From Bacteroidales bacterium (GTDB taxonomy: Bacteria; Bacteroidota; Bacteroidia; Bacteroidales; Tenuifilaceae), in assembly GCA_013141385.1 (NCBI GenBank), contig JABFRB010000002.1:310001-374000 (forward strand): DNA of 64,000 nt, given 5' to 3'. Of the stretch, positions 53,660 through 62,329 are shown in pieces (position 1 is the stretch's first letter; every line of letters starts with the position of its first letter). The notes below the pieces were generated by a model that had not been told where the DNA came from, did no database searches, and saw only the letters and a list, made by a program, of their open reading frames with translations. Both the position numbers and the translations under genes were made by a program.

Positions 53660-54592
53660 TTACGTCGAACTCATGTTAATTAGATTCAAGACTATATTTA
53701 ATTTTTCGGCTATGGGCAAATTCCCTTGGATCCATTTAATATCAATCCCATTTCGTTCCATTCTCCTAAACCAAGTCATCTGACGTTTAGCAAACTGCGC
53801 AATTGCGTTATTTAATTGAATAAACATTTCATCCCAGCTAATTTCTCCAAGTATGTGTTGAGTAAGATATTTGTACTCCAAACCATAGTAAATTAAATCT
53901 TCGGCTTTAATACCTGAATCTAGGAGAGCCTTAACCTCATCAACCATTCCATCCTTTAATCGCTGCTTTAGTCGGCACGATATCCTGTTCCTCTCGTTAT
54001 TTCGGCTATATCTAACACCAAATATTATATTATTTAATTTCGGCAAGGGCGATTCATCAACATCATTGTTAGCATAATATTCCTCAATCTCAATAGCCCT
54101 TTCGAGTCTTTTCCGATTAGTTGTATCCGTTTCGTTGTGTAGTTTTTTATACGATGATAGCTGCTTTATCAGCTCATCATCGCTTTTGCCTTTCATAATA
54201 AGCCTTAGTTCTGTGTTATCAGGTACGGCAATCAGTTTATAGCCCTTAATTACAGATTCGATATAAAGACCGCTACCGCCACAAAGTATTGGAATATTCC
54301 CCCTTGACTTAATTTCGTTGTAAACTCTAAAAAAATCTTTCTGAAACTCATAAACATTATACTTAGTGCCAGCATCTACAATATCAATTAAATGGTAAGG
54401 TATATTGATATTGTTTACCGTATAATCCTGATAATCCTTTCCTGTACCAAGATTCATTCCTCTATAGACTTGCCGTGAATCTCCGCTTATAATCTCGCCA
54501 TTGAGTTTTTGAGCCACATAAGCAGCTAGTTGGGTTTTTCCACTTGCGGTAGGGCCCAATATAGTAATCAAATCGTATTTTGAGGTTTTCAT
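53660..54592 (-). CDS. miaA: tRNA dimethylallyltransferase MiaA
   Basis: A 310-residue enzyme that transfers an isopentenyl group to adenosine 37 of tRNAs reading UNN codons. The P-loop is GPTASGKT (13-20), followed by ISGDSRQVYRGMNLGTGK, and then the family strands HLIDIVDAGTKYNVYEFQ and IPILCGGSGLYI. The C-terminal part includes YYGLEYKYLTQHILGEI and AKRQMTWFRR, which contacts tRNA. Length is normal. It is transcribed away from smpB; both genes concern translation. Confidence 0.95.
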   Translation of the reverse strand: MKTSKYDLITILGPTASGKTQLAAYVAQKLNGEIISGDSRQVYRGMNLGTGKDYQDYTVNNINIPYHLIDIVDAGTKYNVYEFQKDFFRVYNEIKSRGNIPILCGGSGLYIESVIKGYKLIAVPDNTELRLIMKGKSDDELIKQLSSYKKLHNETDTTNRKRLERAIEIEEYYANNDVDESPLPKLNNIIFGVRYSRNNERNRISCRLKQRLKDGMVDEVKALLDSGIKAEDLIYYGLEYKYLTQHILGEISWDEMFIQLNNAIAQFAKRQMTWFRRMERNGIDIKWIQGNLPIAEKLNIVLNLINMSST

Positions 54593-54756
54593 TATTAAGT
54601 GTTTATTATAAAAAAGGAGATTTCTTATCCTAGCTAATCTTTAAAATTTGCGTCTATCAATTAATTAGCAATAATATGCCATGACAATAATTAGCTATAT
54701 TTCAAAATATCAGAGCAAATCGAATAAATTTGTTCTCCCAATGCTGTAAAAATAGC

Positions 54757-54764
54757 TATTTTTG
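54757..54764 (+). promoter_or_regulatory. candidate -7 element for smpB
   Basis: TATTTTTG matches TAnnTTTG, with TTTG 24 bases upstream (54729-54732). The smpB start lies about 55 bases further on. Confidence 0.55.
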
Positions 54765-54817
54765 CAACTGCATTTTAAAATGAACCAGTATCAATATAAT
54801 TCGATTCAACATAACCG

Positions 54818-55267
54818 ATGTATAGCAACCCACAGGTAAAGAACAAAAAAGCCTACTTTGAGTTCGAGATTATCGAAAAATATATTGCGGGTATTGTACT
54901 TACTGGAACTGAGATAAAATCAATAAGATTAGGCAAAGCCAATTTTCTTGATGCTTACTGCCATTTTGTTAACGGGGAGCTTTGGGTAAAAGGATTAAAT
55001 ATTGCTGAATATGATTGGGGTACATACAATAATCACGATCCCAGGCAAGAGCGTAAACTTCTGCTCAATCGTAAAGAACTCATTAAACTTTCGCGTCAAT
55101 CCAACGAAAAAGGGCTTACAATAGTAGCATTAAAGCTATTTGTTAACGATAAAGGCTACGCCAAAATTGAAATAGCTGTAGCTCGTGGTAAGAAAACTCA
55201 CGATAAACGTGAAACCATTAAGCAAAATGATGCAAAAAGGGAAATTGATCGGTATTCAAAACGTTAA
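54818..55267 (+). CDS. smpB: SsrA-binding protein SmpB
   Basis: A 149-residue RNA-binding protein that escorts tmRNA to stalled ribosomes. The conserved motifs are [52 protein letters not shown] and, at the basic tail, [15 protein letters not shown], whose tail is needed for tmRNA accommodation. Length and motifs are complete. No tmRNA gene follows in the 400 bases downstream. Confidence 0.95.
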   Translation: MYSNPQVKNKKAYFEFEIIEKYIAGIVLTGTEIKSIRLGKANFLDAYCHFVNGELWVKGLNIAEYDWGTYNNHDPRQERKLLLNRKELIKLSRQSNEKGLTIVALKLFVNDKGYAKIEIAVARGKKTHDKRETIKQNDAKREIDRYSKR

Positions 55268-55676
55268 CATCTTTAAGTCTTAAATTGATTGCTTATCTCT
55301 CATTTAGAAAATATATTTCAAGCCATTCGATCATTGTTATGCAATTCAAACAATATTGCCTATAGTTATTTGCTAATTTGTATTTGATAATAAAAACCAA
55401 TAACTTGTTTGCTAATTAACAAAGTGCATCTCTAAAATTTAAAAAATCATTTGCAAGAATCTTTAGTAGTACATAAGCCACGGATTTGCTCCGATGATTT
55501 TCTTTTAATTTTTTTAGATATTGATAAATATAGCGACTCAGAGTAGTTTTTAGAGATGTTTTTAAGAAATAGTTCAAGAATTGTTGAGTATTAATGAACA
55601 CTAAGCATTACTCTTTTGTTAAAAACTCTTTCAGAGATATTATTTTTTTTGGATTCAGACAATTTTTCTAGTATTT
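55268..55676. other. 409-base gap without a supported gene
   Basis: AT-rich, with no tmRNA signature, terminator or repeat recognised. A minus-strand 61-codon frame (55416-55601) encodes a basic helical sequence that could be a transposase remnant, but no motif supports this. Confidence 0.5.
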
Positions 55677-56360
55677 ATGGAGTATGTCGTAATCATTGTA
55701 CTTTTCGTATATATTGTGTTTCTTCATTTTCAGTTAAGTAAGAAAAACCATCTAATTGAAACGATGGTTGGTAAGCTAACTAAATTTGAAAAGGAATGGG
55801 ATAATGATCATGTATTGAATCTGCTAGAGAAACTTCGATTATTAGGCAATGAAACAATCATAAAGCGCGATAGACTCTTCGATGAACCTGTAATGAAATT
55901 CCTTTTTGCAAACGAGAAAGATTCAAAAATTTTTGTGCACTATACAAAGGATATAAGTGTTGCCAAAAAAATATTTGAAGAGGGATTTAAGTTTGCTGAT
56001 TCCTTCGAGAAAACTGCAGAGCAAATAATTAACGATAGCGTTGATTTAACCTACAAACATAACATCCGAAAATACTACGGTAAGTATATAATAGTTATCT
56101 GTATATCGAATAGTATATATAACCATTACGACGAAGAGATCAAGCATATAAGCAAACAAAACATGCAGGTTGAACAGGTTTTAACTGACATTGCACCTTG
56201 TTTCAACGATAATATGGACGAGGTATTTACGTTATCAAATCATTATATCAAGGGCTACGTTAATTACGAAACTGGCGAGGTGGTAAGTAATAAACAATTT
56301 AATCCCAACTACAATTCAGAGGCTTTTAACTCAAACCTTAAGAGGATTAGAACTACCTAA
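55677..56360 (+). CDS. unknown protein with N-terminal membrane anchor
   Basis: 227 residues. One N-terminal hydrophobic helix (YVVIIVLFVYIVFLHFQL) is followed by a short coiled coil (LIETMVGKLTKFEKEW) and a globular part. The stretch FVHYTKDISVAKKIFEEGF looks like the start of ADP-ribosyltransferase-type or RNA phosphotransferase-type folds, where a His/Tyr at a strand end precedes an A..I...G helix. The end, YIKGYVNYETGEVVSNKQF, has the feel of a closing strand of such folds. This is a loose resemblance and not a family assignment. The gene stands alone; neighbours give no hint. Confidence 0.7.
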   Translation: MEYVVIIVLFVYIVFLHFQLSKKNHLIETMVGKLTKFEKEWDNDHVLNLLEKLRLLGNETIIKRDRLFDEPVMKFLFANEKDSKIFVHYTKDISVAKKIFEEGFKFADSFEKTAEQIINDSVDLTYKHNIRKYYGKYIIVICISNSIYNHYDEEIKHISKQNMQVEQVLTDIAPCFNDNMDEVFTLSNHYIKGYVNYETGEVVSNKQFNPNYNSEAFNSNLKRIRTT

Positions 56361-56432
56361 GTAATTATTTAGATACTCAGTTGTTTTAAGTTGATATATA
56401 TCAATTTTTGGTTGTGAATACCAATTTCATTG

Positions 56433-56440
56433 TACCTTCG
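56433..56440 (+). promoter_or_regulatory. candidate promoter of the cytochrome/DUF5777 operon
   Basis: TACCTTCG is one base off TAnnTTTG and has TTTTGG about 22 bases upstream. It overlaps an upstream in-frame TTG at 56430, which supports the later ATG start at 56463. Confidence 0.35.
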
Positions 56441-56462
56441 AGCATTCCTAATGTATAATATT

Positions 56463-56855
56463 ATGATTTTAAAAAGAATTGTATACCCTTTAATGCTAAT
56501 GATTGTAATGTTTTCCTTATTTTTTAGCAGCTCATGTAAACATGATCCCATGGGCATTAGTCAACTTGACACTGTTTGCTTCCAAGCTCAGATTTTACCT
56601 ATTCTGCAAACATCATGCGGTATAGCTGGGTGTCATGATGCAGGCGGAGAGGGAGGCGAGTTCACAACCGATAGTTACCAAACAATTATGTCAATTGTTA
56701 CTCCAGGCAGTGCTGCTAAAAGTACGCTATACCAAGTAATTACAGCAGTTAATGGTCAGATAATGCCCCCAAAAAGACCACTGACAAAGGATCAACGGAC
56801 TTTAATCTTAGTTTGGATAGAACAAGGGGCAAATAATACTACTTGTAATCCTTAG
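56463..56855 (+). CDS. cytochrome c-like lipoprotein with CX4CH motif
   Basis: About 130 residues. A signal peptide with lipobox (FFSSSC) is followed by a small domain with a heme-binding type motif CGIAGCHD, which is C-x4-C-H instead of the classical C-x2-C-H. Spacings like this are seen in Bacteroidota proteins related to Planctomycete-type cytochromes. A Met in IMPPKRPL is a plausible axial ligand. The chosen start gives a proper lipoprotein signal; an earlier in-frame TTG overlaps the promoter. It is the first of five genes with short gaps and the same direction, ending at a terminator. A periplasmic electron-transfer or sensing role is likely; heme attachment is not proven. Confidence 0.75.
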   Translation: MILKRIVYPLMLMIVMFSLFFSSSCKHDPMGISQLDTVCFQAQILPILQTSCGIAGCHDAGGEGGEFTTDSYQTIMSIVTPGSAAKSTLYQVITAVNGQIMPPKRPLTKDQRTLILVWIEQGANNTTCNP

Positions 56856-56942
56856 AGGTACTGGAACTCAACAAAACATGAAATCTTACCCAGACAGGAA
56901 TGCTAAATAATGATTAAAAATCCACGTAATCTTCTTAAATTT

Positions 56943-57317
56943 ATGAAAATAATCATTCCCATTATCGCTATATTTCTTTTTGCCATATCAGGCTGTTACT
57001 ATGATAGTAAAGAGTTTCTATATCCAGAACTTAGCACATCTTGCGATACAACAAACTTTACCTATTCGGGATCAGTTAAACCCATTCTTGAAAACTCTTG
57101 TCTCTCGTGCCACAGTAATAGCACCGCAGCATCATTTGGAGGAAGTATTAAACTTGAAAATTATGCTGATGTTAAACTCAGGGTTGATGATGGAAAACTA
57201 TTAAGCTCTATAATTTGGACAAGCAGTTACCCAATGCCAAAGGGTTCATCACAACTAGAAAGCTGTAAAATTACAATTATCCAAAAATGGATTAACGCTA
57301 GCGCACCCAACAATTAG
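56943..57317 (+). CDS. cytochrome c-like lipoprotein with CXXCH motif
   Basis: About 124 residues. The start at 56943 gives a lipoprotein signal with lipobox AISGC; an ATG at 56910 would add eleven residues in front. The motif NSCLSCHSN is a normal CXXCH heme site, and YPMPKGSSQLE contains the likely axial Met. The order signal, CXXCH, helix, MPxG, closing helix (IIQKWINASAP) matches the preceding gene, so the two are paralogous pieces of one electron-transfer module. The gap to the preceding gene is about 90 bases and that to the DUF5777 gene 20 bases. Confidence 0.8.
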   Translation: MKIIIPIIAIFLFAISGCYYDSKEFLYPELSTSCDTTNFTYSGSVKPILENSCLSCHSNSTAASFGGSIKLENYADVKLRVDDGKLLSSIIWTSSYPMPKGSSQLESCKITIIQKWINASAPNN

Positions 57318-57337
57318 CAAATTTTAAACTGAAAGAT

Positions 57338-58222
57338 ATGCGATTAAGAATAATTCTCCTGCTAGTTATATTTTTACCAGCACTAGCAAGCTATTCCCAA
57401 GATATTGATAAACTATTAGAGGAAGCTGCAGGTAGCGATACTGAATACACTACGGCAACCTTTAAATCAACCAGAATAATCAATGGACATTCCATTGAAC
57501 GAATGCCCGAAGGGCAACTTGATTTTAGAATCTCACATCGATTTGGGCAATTCAACAGCGGATACTATAACCTTTGGGGGTTGGATCAGGCAAATATTCA
57601 TTTTGGTCTCGAATATGGAATTACAAATTGGCTTATGGTTGGAATTGGTCGTGGAACATACGAAAAAACCTACGATGGTTCAATAAAACTTTCAATACTC
57701 AGGCAATCCAAGGGAAAGAAAAATATGCCGATATCCCTTTCCTATTTCACTAGTATTGCCATTAATACCCTAAAAACAGATTTACCTAAACTCTACTTCT
57801 GGGATAGGGCCAGTTTCGTACATCAGCTGTTAGTTGCCCGTAAATTTAATGAGCGTTTCTCGCTTGAGATTAACCCTACCTACGTTCATCGGAATATGGT
57901 AGGTACCGAGATGGATCCAAATGATGTTTGGTCGGTAGGTGCTGGGGCTAGATTTAAACTTACATCAAGAATGTCGATAAATGCCGAATACTATTACGTT
58001 ATTCCTCCTATTAACGATTTTAGAACTACTAAAACCTACAATCCATTAGCTATTGGCTTTGATCTCGAAACAGGAGGACATGTTTTCCAAATAATGCTTA
58101 CTAACTCCTTAGCCATGATTGAAAAGGGCTTTATTGGTGAAACTACAAGTAAATGGAATGATGCAGGAATACATTTAGGATTTAATATCTCTAGAGTTTT
58201 TGGTTTAAAGCGAGCTAAATAG
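57338..58222 (+). CDS. DUF5777 family outer-membrane beta-barrel protein
   Basis: 294 residues with a signal peptide (residues 1-20, ending near YSQ). The mature part shows repeated amphipathic strands (GQLDFRISHRFGQFNSG, LEYGITNWLMVGIGRG, RFSLEINPTYVHRNMVG) ending in a strand with a terminal-type pattern near NISRVFGLK. It matches the DUF5777 family, which in Bacteroidota commonly sits beside cytochrome-like lipoproteins and a YceI protein, as it does here. Function is unknown; a beta-barrel in the outer membrane linked to a periplasmic redox or lipid-handling process is the best guess. Confidence 0.85.
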   Translation: MRLRIILLLVIFLPALASYSQDIDKLLEEAAGSDTEYTTATFKSTRIINGHSIERMPEGQLDFRISHRFGQFNSGYYNLWGLDQANIHFGLEYGITNWLMVGIGRGTYEKTYDGSIKLSILRQSKGKKNMPISLSYFTSIAINTLKTDLPKLYFWDRASFVHQLLVARKFNERFSLEINPTYVHRNMVGTEMDPNDVWSVGAGARFKLTSRMSINAEYYYVIPPINDFRTTKTYNPLAIGFDLETGGHVFQIMLTNSLAMIEKGFIGETTSKWNDAGIHLGFNISRVFGLKRAK

Positions 58223-58257
58223 GCGTTAGTTTGTTATAGATACAAACATTAAATTAA

Positions 58258-58809
58258 ATGGCCATGAAGGCAAAATTCTTGTTTCTATCACTTTTTTTAA
58301 TTGCTCAGGTTGCATTTGCGCAGAAGCATATCGCTAAAACAGGGCATATCTGGTTTTATTCTTACACGTCAATGGAGGTAATTGAGGCTCACAACCATCA
58401 GGTAGTTAGTATTCTTGATATCTCAACTGGCGATATTATGTTTAACCTGCTGGTCAAATCATTTGAGTTTAAAGTTACATTAATGCAGGAGCACTTCAAT
58501 GAGAATTATATTGAATCAACTAAATTCCCAAAATCAACATTTAGAGGAAAAATAACAAATCTCGATAAGATAGATTTCAAGAAAGATGGAACATATCAAG
58601 CCGATGTTACTGGAGATTTAGCAATTCATGGGGTAACAAAGAATATTACAACATCAGGAACAATAGAAATTGCTGGTAGCGTAATTACCGCAAAGGCAAA
58701 ATTTAAAATAGTTCCAAAGGATTATGGCATTCAAATTCCCCAACTCGTAGAGAATAAAATTGCTAAGGAGATGGAAATAACGGTTGATATACCATATACT
58801 GCAAATTGA
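58258..58809 (+). CDS. YceI family periplasmic lipid-binding-like protein
   Basis: A 183-residue exported protein with a signal peptide (cleavage near FAQ) and a lipocalin-like YceI fold. Landmarks are FNLLVKSFEFKVTLMQEHF, ESTKFPKSTFRGKITN and the closing strands GDLAIHGVTKNITTSGTIE. YceI-type proteins bind polyisoprenoid or other hydrophobic ligands in the periplasm. A nearby in-frame ATG at 58264 would shorten it by two residues. It is co-transcribed with DUF5777 upstream and overlaps the next gene's frame only in its longer reading. Confidence 0.9.
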   Translation: MAMKAKFLFLSLFLIAQVAFAQKHIAKTGHIWFYSYTSMEVIEAHNHQVVSILDISTGDIMFNLLVKSFEFKVTLMQEHFNENYIESTKFPKSTFRGKITNLDKIDFKKDGTYQADVTGDLAIHGVTKNITTSGTIEIAGSVITAKAKFKIVPKDYGIQIPQLVENKIAKEMEITVDIPYTAN

Positions 58810-58856
58810 TATACTGTTTGTTGATTGTATTTGATAAACCCATTAACCCAATAGTG

Positions 58857-59276
58857 ATGAAAAAGACAATCTGGTTTGCCGTAGCAATAGTCTTCTTTGG
58901 ATTAATAGTTGCAATATTCGTTTGGTTGTATGCATTCCGTAAAGCTGATTTAAGCGTTTCCTCGCAAAAAGCTGAAATCGAAATAGCTGCAACCGGCCTA
59001 TTAAAGAAATTTGAATCGAACGAGGCTGAGGCAAACACCGCATACCTAGGCAAAGTAATAATCGTTTCGGGTACAATTGATAAAATAACCGAGGATAGCA
59101 CCACCGTTTCGGTGTATCTGAAAAACCCAGAGGATGTTTCTGGTGTGATGTGCGGTTTTAACAAAACCATGATTGATAAATCAATCATAAAACCCGGTAA
59201 TTCAGTAAGGGTAAAGGGAATTTGCACGGGCTACCTAATGGATGTGGTGCTTAATAAATGCTCTATGGAGAAATAG
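58857..59276 (+). CDS. membrane-anchored OB-fold (tRNA_anti-like) protein
   Basis: 139 residues. One N-terminal membrane helix (VAIVFFGLIVAIFVWLYAF) is followed by an OB-fold-like domain: YLGKVIIVSGTIDKITEDS, VYLKNPEDVSGVMCGFN and SVRVKGICTGYLMDVVLNKC. This is the tRNA_anti-like domain found in small Bacteroidota membrane proteins of unknown function. The ATG at 58857 gives a normal membrane start; an ATG at 58806 overlaps the YceI gene end. It is the last gene before a strong terminator. Function unknown. Confidence 0.82.
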   Translation: MKKTIWFAVAIVFFGLIVAIFVWLYAFRKADLSVSSQKAEIEIAATGLLKKFESNEAEANTAYLGKVIIVSGTIDKITEDSTTVSVYLKNPEDVSGVMCGFNKTMIDKSIIKPGNSVRVKGICTGYLMDVVLNKCSMEK

Positions 59277-59294
59277 AAGAATTTTCTTTTCAAA

Positions 59295-59334
59295 CGAAGG
59301 GTTATTGCCAAAGCGATAACCCTTCGTTTTTTTT
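59295..59334 (+). terminator. strong rho-independent terminator of the cytochrome/DUF5777/YceI operon
   Basis: CGAAGGGTTAT and ATAACCCTTCG form a perfect 11-bp stem with a ten-base loop, followed by eight T residues. Confidence 0.92.
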
Positions 59335-59349
59335 GTATCAATAAAATAC

Positions 59350-59357
59350 TATCTTTG
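59350..59357 (+). promoter_or_regulatory. candidate -7 element for radical SAM gene
   Basis: TATCTTTG matches TAnnTTTG and lies about 63 bases before the preferred start. Confidence 0.45.
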
Positions 59358-59420
59358 ATTACAATTATGTTTTTATATAGAATTTGTAAAGAAGATTGTT
59401 AATATTTGTTTAATAAAAAG

Positions 59421-60905
59421 ATGAACATTTTATTGGTTTACCCTCAAAATCCCGACACTTTCTGGAGTTTTAAACATGCACTTCGCTTTACTTCAAAAAA
59501 ATCATCAATTCCACCTTTGGGTTTAATAACCGTATCTGCTATGTTACCACCAACATGGCAGAAAAAACTAGTGGACTTGAATGTATCATCGTTGTTACCA
59601 TGTGACATTAAATGGGCAGACTATGTGTTCATAAGCGCAATGTATGTTCAAACTGAATCTGTGGACAAAATAATTGAAGAATGTAAAAAGTATGAGGCTA
59701 AAATTGTTGCAGGTGGTCCACTTTTCACTCAGAATTTCAATCATTACCCTCAAATAGACCATTTAATACTTAATGAAGCAGAAATTACTTTACCATTATT
59801 TCTTAAAGATTTAGAGATTGGAAATCCCCTCCAAAGAATATATAGAAGCGATGATTATGCTGATATGACAAAAACACCTGTTCCTGATTTCAAATTGCTA
59901 TCGATGAAGGATTATTTTGCAATGAATTTACAAGTAACACGAGGCTGTCCTTTTGCTTGCGATTTTTGTGAAATCACATCACTTTTAGGACATAAAGTTA
60001 GGATGAAGCATACCCATCAAATTATTGAAGAGCTTGATACTCTTTATAATCTTAATTGGCGTGGTATTGTTTCGGTGGTTGATGATAATTTCATTGGGAA
60101 CAAAGCAGAAATTAAAAACGACCTGCTTCCAGCGATGATTGAATGGATGAAACAGCATAAATATCCATTTACCTTTAATACTCAAACCTCTATCAATCTT
60201 GCCGATGACGATGAGTTAATGGCGATGATGATTGAAGCAGGTTTCTTTTCCGTATTTATTGGGATAGAAACGCCTGAAGAATTAGGCTTAAAGGATTGCA
60301 ACAAGACCCAAAACAGAAATAGGGATTTACTTCAAAGCGTGAAAACAATACAAAACGCTGGATTTCAAGTTACAGCCGGTTTTATTGTAGGTTTTGATAG
60401 CGATTCCTCATCCATTTTTCAGCAACAGATTGACTTTATTCAGAAAAGCGGAATTGTTTCTGCATTGATTGGGATGCTAAATGCGCCAAAAAACACCAAA
60501 CTGTACCATCGACTTGAGGAGGAAAACAGGATTATTACAGATGCAACTGGAAATACTACCGACCTTTCCATCAATTTTATTCCCAAAATGAATGCAAACG
60601 AATTACTGAGTGGATATAAATCAATAATTCAAAATATATATTCCTCAAAGCCTTACTATAAAAGGGCACGCATGTTCTTACTAAATCATAAACAGCATCA
60701 TAAAAGGCAAAAGAAATTTGAGTTTTCTCTTATAGGTAGTTTTATAAAATCTGTTATTATAATTGGGATTATTAAAAGGGGTAGGGGCGAATACTGGAAA
60801 TTTATCCTCTGGACTCTGCTAAACCGGCCCAACCTTTTTGTAAATGCTGCAACATTAACCGTTTTTGGTTATCATTATAGAACGGTGTTTAAATTAAGGA
60901 AATAA
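59421..60905 (+). CDS. B12-binding domain radical SAM protein (DUF4070 type)
   Basis: About 494 residues. A Rossmann-like cobalamin-binding domain starts at MNILLVYPQNPDTFWSF and includes ISAMYVQTESVDKII and AGGPLFTQN. The radical SAM domain follows with the [4Fe-4S] cysteines in GCPFACDFCEITSLLG (C-x3-C-x2-C). A C-terminal DUF4070-like part ends in basic helices (KRARMFLLNHKQHHKR). These proteins act on hydrophobic lipid substrates such as hopanoids in some bacteria; the substrate here is unknown, and no hopanoid genes are visible. A TTG at 59406 opens the frame earlier, but the ATG gives the canonical N-terminus. Confidence 0.9.
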   Translation: MNILLVYPQNPDTFWSFKHALRFTSKKSSIPPLGLITVSAMLPPTWQKKLVDLNVSSLLPCDIKWADYVFISAMYVQTESVDKIIEECKKYEAKIVAGGPLFTQNFNHYPQIDHLILNEAEITLPLFLKDLEIGNPLQRIYRSDDYADMTKTPVPDFKLLSMKDYFAMNLQVTRGCPFACDFCEITSLLGHKVRMKHTHQIIEELDTLYNLNWRGIVSVVDDNFIGNKAEIKNDLLPAMIEWMKQHKYPFTFNTQTSINLADDDELMAMMIEAGFFSVFIGIETPEELGLKDCNKTQNRNRDLLQSVKTIQNAGFQVTAGFIVGFDSDSSSIFQQQIDFIQKSGIVSALIGMLNAPKNTKLYHRLEEENRIITDATGNTTDLSINFIPKMNANELLSGYKSIIQNIYSSKPYYKRARMFLLNHKQHHKRQKKFEFSLIGSFIKSVIIIGIIKRGRGEYWKFILWTLLNRPNLFVNAATLTVFGYHYRTVFKLRK

Positions 60906-61085
60906 AGTAATGGTGGGTATTACATTCAAGGTACTATTGAAAGAGTTATTATCTACCAATCTTTTTTCACACCCTAATTAAACAAATTCCGTTAAATTGC
61001 ATCAAAATGTTTAATTACAAAGTTTTTGTAATAAATACTTGATGGACAATTTTTATACTAACAACTTAAATCTAAAATAATTACT

Positions 61086-62306
61086 ATGAATTTAAAAAGA
61101 ATACTTTTTCTTTCGGCTGCATGTTTAATTTTTTCAGCAAGCCTTACTGCTCAGGAGGTTCTTCAATTTCGTGGTGCGGATCGAAGCGGAGTTTATAAAG
61201 AATCAAACTTATTAAAAAGTTGGCCAGTTGCAGGACCAAATCTTCTTTGGGAATCCGAGGGCATTGGCAATGGATATGGCTCCCCAGCTATAACCTCGAA
61301 AAATATTTTTATTGAAGGAGAAATTGACACTGTCAACTACCTGTTTGCCCTTGATTTATCGGGGAAAATTCAATGGAAAACCAAAATTGGTAAGGAATGG
61401 GTTATCAACTATCCTGGAGTTCGCACTACACCTACAGTTGTAAATGATCTAATCTATATTTCCACTGGTTGGGGGAAAGTTGCATGTATCGAGGCCAATA
61501 CTGGCAAGGAAAAATGGTCGGTTGATATGATAAAAGATTTCCATGCAAAGCAAATTAGCTTTGGCTTCTCTGAATCGCTTCTAACAGAGGATAATAAAGT
61601 TTACATTTCGCCTGGTAGTGCTGATACAAATATCGTTGCACTCGACCGTTTTACTGGTACAACACTATGGATTAGCAAAGCACTAGGGGAAAAGACTGCA
61701 TATTGCTCACCACTGCTAATAAAACTGCCTCAGCGAAATATTTTAGTCACCTTTTCCTCACATGCCCTACTGGGTATTGACACAAAAGATGGAAAATTAC
61801 TATGGTCGCATGTGCAAGATTCAAAAGGTGATGTTCAGGTAAATACTCCTCTTTACGAAAATGGTTATATCTATTACATCTCTGGTGATGGGAATGGTTC
61901 CGTTAAACTTAAATTATCCGATGATGGAACCTCTATTACTCAAGTATGGAGAAACAAAAAAAGCGATAATACATTTGGTGCGTTCATCAAGGTAAACGAT
62001 TACATATATACCTCTGGTTACGAAAAATGGTTATACTATACACTCGATGCAAATAGTGGTGCAATAACTGATTCAGTAAAGTTCTCCCGTGGCTCAATAA
62101 TTTCAGCTGATAATCTACTTTACCTTTACAACGAAAAGGGTCAAGTGGGTTTATTCAATCCAAATGGACCGAAACTTGATCAGATCAGTACATTTAAAAT
62201 AACAAAAGGTACAAAGGCGCATTACTCTCATCCAATAATTTGCAACGGGATTTTATATATAAGGCATGGAAAATCATTACTAGCCTACGATATCAAAAAC
62301 AAATAG
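61086..62306 (+). CDS. exported PQQ-like beta-propeller protein
   Basis: 406 residues with a signal peptide (cleavage near LTAQ). The mature part begins with the motif QFRGADRSGVY, then GPNLLWESEGIGNGYGSPAI and propeller blades such as GKIQWKTKIG, GKEKWSVDMI and GKLLWSHV. The start pattern FRG.(D/N)R.G is typical of PQQ-like propellers of Bacteroidota and Planctomycetes that lack known catalytic residues. It is followed 23 bp downstream by a LolA-like gene in the same direction, so the two are probably one transcript and may act together in the periplasm. Confidence 0.9.
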   Translation: MNLKRILFLSAACLIFSASLTAQEVLQFRGADRSGVYKESNLLKSWPVAGPNLLWESEGIGNGYGSPAITSKNIFIEGEIDTVNYLFALDLSGKIQWKTKIGKEWVINYPGVRTTPTVVNDLIYISTGWGKVACIEANTGKEKWSVDMIKDFHAKQISFGFSESLLTEDNKVYISPGSADTNIVALDRFTGTTLWISKALGEKTAYCSPLLIKLPQRNILVTFSSHALLGIDTKDGKLLWSHVQDSKGDVQVNTPLYENGYIYYISGDGNGSVKLKLSDDGTSITQVWRNKKSDNTFGAFIKVNDYIYTSGYEKWLYYTLDANSGAITDSVKFSRGSIISADNLLYLYNEKGQVGLFNPNGPKLDQISTFKITKGTKAHYSHPIICNGILYIRHGKSLLAYDIKNK

Positions 62307-62329
62307 CACAACCTCTAATCTCATTAATT

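Noticed and set aside
55416-55601. Minus-strand 61-codon frame, possible transposase remnant
   Set aside because: Basic and helical, but without a recognisable motif, terminal repeat or neighbouring element part.
55268-55676. tmRNA gene after smpB
   Set aside because: No tRNA-like ends, T arm or tag-peptide frame could be found in this gap.
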